Positions 57,265 to 64,000 of a DNA stretch of 64,000 nt are shown here, piece after piece. Origin of the DNA: Pelagimonas varians. GTDB lineage: Bacteria > Pseudomonadota > Alphaproteobacteria > Rhodobacterales > Rhodobacteraceae. Positions within the stretch are counted from its first letter, which is position 1. The number at the start of each line of letters is the position of its first letter. Position numbers and translations under genes: made by a program. The stretch lies in NCBI RefSeq assembly GCF_003208435.1, contig NZ_QKMF01000004.1:1-64000 (forward strand), in the 5' to 3' direction. The notes under the pieces are model-generated. The model did not search any database. It worked only from the letters and a program-made list of their open reading frames with translations, and was not told the origin of the DNA.

Positions 57265-57301
57265 AGTTGCGCCAAACGGCATTACCGGTCTTTTCGTCCC
57301 T

Positions 57302-58381
57302 TTAAGCGCTGCGAAAATGTTTTGACAGTTTAAGGCCCTGACCTTGGTAGTTGGACGCAATCCCCGCGCCATAAAGCGTTGCCGGTTCTTCTGACATGCG
57401 TTCATAGACCAATCGGCCAACGGTTTGACCGTGCTCCAGAACAAAAGGTGCTTCGTGGCAACGCACTTCAAGAACACCGCGCGCGCCGGTCCCTCCGGCT
57501 GCAGCATGGCCAAAGCCGGGGTCGAAGAAGCCTGCATAATGCACACGAAATTCACCAACCATTGCTAAGTAGGGGGCCATTTCAGCGGCATAGAGCGGCG
57601 GGATATGGACTGCTTCGCGGCTAACCAGAATATAGAAGGCTCCCGGGTCCAAAACCAGCTGGCGGCTCTCCGTATAAAGGGCGTCCCAAAAGTCCGCCGG
57701 TTCATATTCGCCGATGCGGTCCAAATCAATCACACCCGTGTGCGGCTTGGCGCGGTAGCCCACAAGACCTGCTTTGCCGGGTTTCAGATCTACGGAAAAG
57801 CCTAGACCTTCGCTGATCACTGCCGGTCCCCCGGCCACAAGGGTATCGCTGTCGTGAAGGGCAGCCAATTCAGCGTCGGTCAGAACTGCCTGACCACGGC
57901 GAAAACGAATTTGATTCAGGCGCATCCCTGGACGCACCAAAACAGAGAAGGAGCGCGGGCAGATTTCAGCATACAATGGGCCGTTGTACCCTGCCGGAAT
58001 ACGGTCAAACTCTACTCCGCCGTCAGTGATGACACGGGTCAACAGATCCAATCGTCCGGTTGAGCTTTTGGCATTTGCGATGGCTTGGACATCTGGCCCA
58101 AGTGAAAGCCGCTCCTTCAAAGGGACAACGTAAACACAGCCCTTTTCCAGCACAGCACCGTTCGACAAATCAATGCGGTGCATTTCGAATTCATCGATGC
58201 GTTCGGCGACGCTGCGGGATTCGCCAGTCAAAAAAGACGCACGGACGCGGTATGCCGTCGTGCCCAATCGTAAATCGAGGCTGGCGGGCTGTATTTGCCC
58301 GTCAACAAAAGGGGATTCGGCACTGAGCGCGCCGGTTTGGATCAACGTTTCGATTTGCTGGCTGGCAAGAACACCTGTCAT
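57302..58381 (-). CDS. dcd: 2'-deoxycytidine 5'-triphosphate deaminase
   Basis: 359 residues from the ATG at 58381. Long alphaproteobacterial type in which two dUTPase/DCD-like halves lie in one chain: one near SSTGRLDLLTRVITDGGVEFDRIPAGYNGPLYAEICPRSFSV, the other near FRVHYAGFFDPGFGHAAAGGTGARGVLEVRCHEAPFVLEHGQ. It makes dUTP for thymidylate synthesis. It is convergent with scpB and lies 78 bases after the PA14-like gene on the same strand. Confidence 0.9.
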   Translation of the reverse strand: MTGVLASQQIETLIQTGALSAESPFVDGQIQPASLDLRLGTTAYRVRASFLTGESRSVAERIDEFEMHRIDLSNGAVLEKGCVYVVPLKERLSLGPDVQAIANAKSSTGRLDLLTRVITDGGVEFDRIPAGYNGPLYAEICPRSFSVLVRPGMRLNQIRFRRGQAVLTDAELAALHDSDTLVAGGPAVISEGLGFSVDLKPGKAGLVGYRAKPHTGVIDLDRIGEYEPADFWDALYTESRQLVLDPGAFYILVSREAVHIPPLYAAEMAPYLAMVGEFRVHYAGFFDPGFGHAAAGGTGARGVLEVRCHEAPFVLEHGQTVGRLVYERMSEEPATLYGAGIASNYQGQGLKLSKHFRSA

Positions 58382-58459
58382 TGTCCGGATCCCTATTGGT
58401 TTTCGCTGCCCTGCATAACAAGGCGGTGCAAAAAGGAACAGAGGCCCATTCAACGCGTA

Positions 58460-58858
58460 TTAGACAACGGTGGCTTTGCTGCCGGATTGTTGGATTTCCA
58501 TCAAATGCGTATGTGGCATGGCGCGGGAATCTGGCAATGTATTTGTGGCGAGTGTTTGGCCTACACTCAGGCGCAGGCTCGCCTCTCCATTGCGTTCCTT
58601 GTAACGCAATTGGATGTGATGATTGCCCGGTGCAAGGGCAACATGTCTGGATTGTTCATCAGTCTGATCGCTGTCGGCCATATCAATAAGAAGATCACCA
58701 TTCACCAATACCGTAGCCCGATCCTCTGCTTTGAGTGTAAAGCAATAAGTGCCGCCGCGCGGACTTTGCAGAAGCCGGTCATATTGCGCTGTCATGGGGT
58801 CGGGTCGGCCTGATTGCCATACGGAAGAATTGTCTTTCGGCGAATTGTGCTGGGTCAT
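58460..58858 (-). CDS. Small free-standing PA14-like protein, function unknown
   Basis: 132 residues. From about 36 to 100 the pattern GGTYCFTLKAEDRATVLVNGDLLIDM...RHVALAPGNHHIQLRYKERNGEASLRL matches the PA14 beta-sandwich, which binds sugars in many larger enzymes and adhesins. There is no signal peptide and no other domain, which is unusual, since PA14 is normally part of a larger exported protein. The N-terminal 20 residues are polar and disordered-looking. Possibly a remnant or a cytosolic sugar-binding protein. Confidence 0.7.
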   Translation of the reverse strand: MTQHNSPKDNSSVWQSGRPDPMTAQYDRLLQSPRGGTYCFTLKAEDRATVLVNGDLLIDMADSDQTDEQSRHVALAPGNHHIQLRYKERNGEASLRLSVGQTLATNTLPDSRAMPHTHLMEIQQSGSKATVV

Positions 58859-59152
58859 GGTTTCGTGCCTTCGTTCTCAAAGCAAGTAATACTGAATGGG
58901 TCCCAACGAAGGTTCTGAAGCGCGACGCAGCCGTGCTGCGACCATTTTCGCAAAGATTCAACCAGAGACAAATTAGCCATACAACTGACGTTGCTTGCAT
59001 GTAAAACATAGAAAACGAGTGGTTAACGTCAAGAAAAATAACCAAAATTCCGGCGCTTTCGATGGAGACAAACTGTTTCCAAGCCGCGGTGTGGCCTCAA
59101 ATTGGTACAAAACTGACATAGAATTCGACGACAAATGAGCAGGTTGGATGGT

Positions 59153-59542
59153 CTAAAGTGCCGCCAATTCAGCGTGCTCTTCTTTCAGCAGCTTGCGAAA
59201 TGCGTCCAGTGTTACAGGTTTGAACACACTGCGCCCGACAGACAGGCTGCGAGCGGATGCAATCATCTTGGCCGCCAACAAAGTTGCATCACTGCCCCCG
59301 GTTACAAAGCGCACACGCAGCGGACGGTCAATTTCTGACATGTCGTCGATCACTTCAATACCATTCATCTCAGGCATATTGATATCGACCAACACAAATG
59401 CAGGTCCGTCTTCCAGTTTGAGCTTTTCCAACAGTTCGATACCATTTGAGCACAAGCTCACCGTCCAGCCTTCTCGCCTTGCAACAGTGGCAAGGAACTC
59501 TGCGAATTCGGTGTTGTCATCCGCAACATAGATATGGCTCAT
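59153..59542 (-). CDS. Single-domain response regulator
   Basis: 129 residues from the ATG at 59542; a TTG five codons upstream is less likely. A receiver domain only: acidic pair Asp8-Asp9, phosphoacceptor Asp53 (LVDINMPEMNG), Thr81 (VTGG) and Lys108 (VFKPV). No output domain, so it probably acts like CheY or Spo0F, passing a phosphate or binding a partner. No kinase gene lies nearby. Confidence 0.92.
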   Translation of the reverse strand: MSHIYVADDNTEFAEFLATVARREGWTVSLCSNGIELLEKLKLEDGPAFVLVDINMPEMNGIEVIDDMSEIDRPLRVRFVTGGSDATLLAAKMIASARSLSVGRSVFKPVTLDAFRKLLKEEHAELAAL

Positions 59543-59860
59543 AATTTGGACCGACAAAGAATTGCCGCCTTCAACTAGATTATTTCATAGCACTAAAAAG
59601 ACGATACAAGGTTTTCTGCTTTGTTCAAGATTGAGCCGTACAACATTTAAAGTTGTGTGCGAATAGCATTCATGTGTGGCAACATCGGAGTGAACGTCGC
59701 AATTTCAGCGATGGCGATATCTGAATTTGATATTTTAATACAATTACTTACGGGGATTTTTAGCCATAGCATCAGGCGATCAAAGGCAAAAATATCTATA
59801 CCGCACAAAAACATGACCCCGAGGTGGGGGAATTTAACCAGTCTTACATGTTCTTGAAAT
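59543..59860. other. Intergenic region, no gene seen
   Basis: AT-rich stretch between the response regulator start and tRNA-Pro. Both flanking genes are transcribed leftwards, so the regulator's promoter should be here. I see no reading frame with a plausible start and no strong hairpin. Confidence 0.5.
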
Positions 59861-59937
59861 TGGTCGGGCTAGCAGGACTCGAACCTGCGACCTTCCGTCC
59901 CCCAGACGGACGCGCTACCAGACTGCGCCATAGCCCG
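59861..59937 (-). tRNA. tRNA-Pro (anticodon GGG)
   Basis: Minus strand. Acceptor stem CGGGCTA/TAGCCCG with CCA encoded at the 3' end, D-arm GGCGCAGTCTGGTAGCGC, anticodon arm TCCGT-CTGGGGG-ACGGA giving anticodon GGG, and T-arm with GGTTCGAGTCC. 77 bases including CCA. Confidence 0.95.
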
Positions 59938-60022
59938 ACGCGTTGGAGTTTCATACTGGATTTCCAAGCAGGGGCAACCCCTTGTTTGCGAAAAATAGCC
60001 CCTTGGAGATGTTAATTGTAGC

Positions 60023-60961
<939 letters not shown>

Positions 60962-60971
60962 ACTTTAGGCC

Positions 60972-61274
60972 TCAGTTCTTGTTGCCGGCTGCCACGCGAT
61001 CTTTCATCAGGTGCGATGGGCGGAAGGTCAAAACGCGCCGTGGTTGAATGGGCACTTCTTCACCGGTCTTGGGGTTACGGCCAACGCGCGCGGCCTTTCC
61101 GCGGACAGAGAAGGTTCCAAACGACGAGATTTTCACCTGTTCGCCTTCGACGAGTGAGTCCGACATATGCTGCAAAACGGCTTCGACCAATTCGGCGCTT
61201 TCATTGCGTGACAGACCAACTTCGCGAAAGACGGCTTCGCTGAGATCCATACGTGTCAGGGTCTTTTCACTCAT
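60972..61274 (-). CDS. ihfA: Integration host factor subunit alpha
   Basis: 100 residues from the ATG at 61274, chosen because GGGAG lies 8 bases upstream (ATG 61280 is too close). HU/IHF fold: [65 protein letters not shown], with the DNA-bending Pro in RNPKTG. With IHF beta it bends DNA sharply. Confidence 0.96.
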   Translation of the reverse strand: MSEKTLTRMDLSEAVFREVGLSRNESAELVEAVLQHMSDSLVEGEQVKISSFGTFSVRGKAARVGRNPKTGEEVPIQPRRVLTFRPSHLMKDRVAAGNKN

Positions 61275-61392
61275 AGTCATCGCTCCCGGTTTTGTAAGGA
61301 GACTAAGCGAGGCACAAAAGCCAAGTCAATATCAATAGGTTGAAAGCAGTGCTTTATCAAAAGCCCATTGCATCAAAGGTGGTTAAAACTTG

Positions 61393-62364
61393 CTACCAGC
61401 GCAAAACCACTGCGCCCCATGCCAACCCGCCACCAATGGCTTCTGTGACAATCATATCTCCGGGTTTGATTTGACCGCGCTGCTTGCCCACCGAAAGGGC
61501 CAAGGGAATCGATGCTGCCGAGGTATTGCCGTGGTCTTGAACCGTCACAATGACCTTGTCGCGCGGCAACCCAAGTTTTTTGGCGGTGCCATTGATGATC
61601 CGGATATTGGCCTGATGGGGGACAATCCAGTCGATCTCATCGGCTGTCATGTCGATTTTGCCCATAGCGGTTGTCGCAGTCGAAGCCAGCTTTTCAACAG
61701 CATGGCGAAACACTTCTTTGCCCTGCATGCGCAGATGGCCGGTGTCATTGGTGCTTACGCCGCCGTCGACATACAAGATGTCCTTGTAGCGCCCGTCAGA
61801 ATTCAGGTCGGCAGCAAGGATACCGCGATCCTCTTTGGTGCCTTGGCCGTCTTGCCCTTCTAGAACCACAGCTCCAGCACCGTCGCCAAACAGCACACAT
61901 GTGCCGCGATCCGTCCAATCCATCAGTTTGGAAAAGGTTTCGGCTCCGATCACCAGCACACGTTTGGCCTGACCCGAAAGGATCAGAGCATTGGCATTGG
62001 TCAGTGCGTAAACGAACCCTGCGCAAACGGCCTGTACATCAAATGCAAATCCACCGGTCATTCCCAATTCGGATTGCACGATGGTGGCGGCAGATGGAAA
62101 TGTCAGATCGGCCGTCGAGGTCGCGAGCACAATGGCGTCTATGTCATTCGCATCCAGTCCGGCATCGGCAAGGGCCGCACGGGCGGCCCGGGTTGCCAAA
62201 TCAGACGTGGTCTGACCTTCGGCTGCGAAATGCCTGCGTTCAATGCCGGAGCGCGATTTGATCCATTCGTCCGTAGTTTCAAGAGTTTCCTCAAATTCCG
62301 CATTTTCAACAATGCGGTCCGGCAAATAATGCCCAACCCCGATCACGGTGGCGCGAATGGTCAT
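61393..62364 (-). CDS. fabH: Beta-ketoacyl-ACP synthase III
   Basis: 323 residues. Starts fatty acid synthesis by condensing acetyl-CoA with malonyl-ACP. Catalytic Cys in QAVCAGFVYALT, His in WIVPHQANIRI and Asn in QDHGNTSAASIPLAL. The start overlaps the plsX stop by 4 bases. Confidence 0.97.
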   Translation of the reverse strand: MTIRATVIGVGHYLPDRIVENAEFEETLETTDEWIKSRSGIERRHFAAEGQTTSDLATRAARAALADAGLDANDIDAIVLATSTADLTFPSAATIVQSELGMTGGFAFDVQAVCAGFVYALTNANALILSGQAKRVLVIGAETFSKLMDWTDRGTCVLFGDGAGAVVLEGQDGQGTKEDRGILAADLNSDGRYKDILYVDGGVSTNDTGHLRMQGKEVFRHAVEKLASTATTAMGKIDMTADEIDWIVPHQANIRIINGTAKKLGLPRDKVIVTVQDHGNTSAASIPLALSVGKQRGQIKPGDMIVTEAIGGGLAWGAVVLRW

Positions 62365-63485
62365 GTGTTGCTCTTGTCCTTTGTGTCGCGATTTTCCGTT
62401 GTGTCACTTTGGACAAGCTCGTCAGCAGACGCAACCCGTGCAGCCAGTCGATCGGAAAAACCGGCATTGGCAAGCTCAAAGGCTAGCTTAACAGCTGCCG
62501 AGACACCGGTTTCATCAGCAGAGCCGTGGGATTTGACCACTGTGCCATTCAATCCAAGGAACACCCCGCCGTTGACGCGGCGCGGATCGACTTTCTTTTG
62601 AAAGCGTTTCAGGGCGGGCAGGGCAATAAGCCCTGACAAGCGTCCAAAAAACGACTGGGTAAACGATTCGCGCAGCTGATCGACAATCAACTTTGCGGTG
62701 CCTTCACCGGTTTTCAAAGCCACATTGCCTGTGAAACCATCGGTGACAATGACATCACAGCGCTTGCCTGGAATATCGCCGCCTTCAACAAAACCGACAA
62801 ATTCGAATTGGCCGCGCTCTGCATTGGCTTCGATCAGGTCATAGGCTTCCTTGAGCTCAGGAAAGCCTTTGTTTTGTTCTGTGCCAACGTTCAGCAAGCC
62901 AATGCGCGGTTTTTTGAGATCAAGCCCGTTGCGCGCGTAGGATGCCCCCATCAGCGCGTATTGAAGCAAATCTTTTGCGTCGGCGCGAATATCAGCGCCC
63001 ACATCAAGCATCACGTTGAACCCCTGCGGGTTGCGTGACGGCCAGAGAATCGCAATAGCAGGGCGGTTTACCCCCGGGAGTTTGCGCAACCGGATCATCG
63101 ACAGCGCCATCAGTGCGCCTGTGTTGCCACAACTCACGGCGGCTGTGGCTTCTTTGTTTTTGACTGATTCCAGCGCGGACCACATCGACGTGTCTTTGCC
63201 GTTGCGCATCACCTGACTGGGCTTGTCTTCCATGCTCACGATGCCGCTGGCATGGCGAATCTCGCAGCGACCAGAAAGCTCGCTGCGTTTGTTCACCAAC
63301 ATTTGCAATTCGGCCATTGGCCCGTGCAAAATGAAGTCGAGTGTCGGATTCTTATGAGCAGAACGCGCAATACCGGCGACAACTGCCGCCGGTCCTCTGT
63401 CTCCGCCCATGGCATCAACAGAAATCACGATCCGGTCCGAGCCAGTCCCGTTTTGCGTAACGCTATGATCCTTCAAAGAGGTCAT
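62361..63485 (-). CDS. plsX: Phosphate acyltransferase PlsX
   Basis: 374 residues. Makes acyl-phosphate from acyl-ACP for phospholipid synthesis. Motifs: IVISVDAMGGDRGPAAVVAGIA, AAVSCGNTGALMALS, LLNVGTEQNKGFPELKEAY and VIVTDGFTGNVALKTGEG. Gene order rpmF-plsX-fabH is conserved in many bacteria. Confidence 0.96.
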   Translation of the reverse strand: MTSLKDHSVTQNGTGSDRIVISVDAMGGDRGPAAVVAGIARSAHKNPTLDFILHGPMAELQMLVNKRSELSGRCEIRHASGIVSMEDKPSQVMRNGKDTSMWSALESVKNKEATAAVSCGNTGALMALSMIRLRKLPGVNRPAIAILWPSRNPQGFNVMLDVGADIRADAKDLLQYALMGASYARNGLDLKKPRIGLLNVGTEQNKGFPELKEAYDLIEANAERGQFEFVGFVEGGDIPGKRCDVIVTDGFTGNVALKTGEGTAKLIVDQLRESFTQSFFGRLSGLIALPALKRFQKKVDPRRVNGGVFLGLNGTVVKSHGSADETGVSAAVKLAFELANAGFSDRLAARVASADELVQSDTTENRDTKDKSNT

Positions 63486-63507
63486 ACAGGACGGCCTGAC
63501 AGGTTAA

Positions 63508-63714
63508 TTATGCTGCGTCTTCGTCCAGCTCGACTTCGTCGGCCTGAGCGATAACTTCACGTTCTGCGTAGTGACCGCAGGAAGGACATACATGGTGCGG
63601 GCGCTTCAGCTCGCCGCAGTTGTCACATTCGTTGGGGTTTGCAGCAACCAATGCGTCATGCGCACGACGGTTGTTGCGACGCGATTTGGATACTTTGTTC
63701 TGCTGGACGGCCAT
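63508..63714 (-). CDS. rpmF: Ribosomal protein bL32
   Basis: 68 residues. N-terminus [20 protein letters not shown] and a zinc ribbon with CDNC and CPSC pairs ([22 protein letters not shown]), so it is the zinc-binding C+ form. It has a long acidic tail. It begins the rpmF-plsX-fabH-ihfA-MerR run. Confidence 0.97.
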   Translation of the reverse strand: MAVQQNKVSKSRRNNRRAHDALVAANPNECDNCGELKRPHHVCPSCGHYAEREVIAQADEVELDEDAA

Positions 63715-63866
63715 GTCTCAACTTTCTCTCGTACGAGGGCGGCGTGGCCGGCCCTGATGGTTGCTTTGTCTCCAGCCTCATAAAGCCATGCTCTAGCTGG
63801 ACACAAGTCTAGTGTTCTTATGAAGGCGCGAAAATACGCACAAAGCCCAAAAGAGCAAGGGCAAAG

Positions 63867-64000
63867 TCAGCTTTCTTTGTCTTCGCTTTGCATTTTTTCG
63901 CGCAATGCCGCCAGTCCGGCAAAGGGACGGATGTCATCGTCCTTCATTGGCGTGACCCCATCGGCGGAAAATTGCGCGTTTTGGGTTTCCGCACCATCCT
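63867..64000 (-). CDS. YceD/DUF177 family protein (partial, 3' end only)
   Basis: Only the last 44 residues are in the window, ending FAGLAALREKMQSEDKES after KDDDIRPF. The ending (RPFAxLAxL) and the position before rpmF match the YceD (DUF177) family, whose role in rRNA/large-subunit maturation is still poorly defined. The start lies beyond the right edge. Confidence 0.8.
   Translation of the reverse strand, partial: DGAETQNAQFSADGVTPMKDDDIRPFAGLAALREKMQSEDKES

Overview
The window looks like a chromosomal segment of a marine-type alphaproteobacterium of the Rhodobacteraceae (Roseobacter group). This rests on moderately GC-rich codon use, short intergenic gaps, many ATGA start/stop overlaps, and gene orders typical of that family: pyrH/frr/uppS/cdsA/dxr/rseP/bamA/skp/fabZ/lpxA/lpxI/lpxB, argS/SPOR/nagZ/scpA/scpB, and rpmF/plsX/fabH/ihfA/MerR. 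Nearly everything is core housekeeping. There is no prophage, no CRISPR array and no intact insertion sequence.

Layout. 1-1300: a gene-poor left edge with a possible insertion-sequence end. 1301-4837: a very large acidic protein with cadherin-like repeats, RTX calcium-binding repeats and a C-terminal Hint domain. 5053-9151: a GlxA-type regulator, a MobA-like nucleotidyltransferase and a dimethylglycine/sarcosine dehydrogenase-like flavoenzyme. 9427-18473: CorC/HlyC-type membrane protein, metallophosphoesterase, xerD with two secreted or membrane proteins in one transcription unit, aroK-aroB, ssb, a lytic transglycosylase and a PilZ-like membrane protein. 18499-24752: a four-gene peptide/opine-type ABC importer with a fused double ATPase. 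24979-26765: an AraC regulator overlapping miaA. 26887-40111: UMP kinase, ribosome recycling, undecaprenyl and phospholipid precursors, MEP pathway, site-2 protease, outer-membrane assembly and lipid A synthesis, interrupted once by an oppositely oriented GlxA-type regulator. 40187-45375: transketolase, a coiled-coil protein plus ZapA, monothiol glutaredoxin, a 48-residue membrane protein, BolA and exonuclease III.

45376-48217 is the most unusual part. An AT-rich intergenic region carries three perfect DnaA boxes. It is followed by a gene for a protein built of seven exact 20-residue repeats containing FTSWSGP, then a protein of unknown function with an ELTH motif, then a DMT-family transporter that overlaps it. 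I consider this the best candidate for an undescribed small system.

48227-57264: ErpA-like Fe-S carrier, dGTPase, cation/proton antiporter with TrkA-N domain, argS, SPOR protein, nagZ, scpA and scpB. 57302-64000: dCTP deaminase, a small free-standing PA14-like protein, a single-domain response regulator, tRNA-Pro(GGG), a MerR regulator with a long Glu-Pro hexanucleotide repeat, ihfA, fabH, plsX, rpmF and the end of a YceD/DUF177 gene running off the window.

Functionally the centre of the window links envelope growth: UppS (peptidoglycan lipid carrier), CdsA (phospholipid), Dxr (isoprenoid), RseP, BamA, Skp, FabZ and the Lpx enzymes. NagZ, the lytic transglycosylase and the SPOR protein concern peptidoglycan turnover. 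ZapA, ScpAB and XerD concern division and chromosome segregation.
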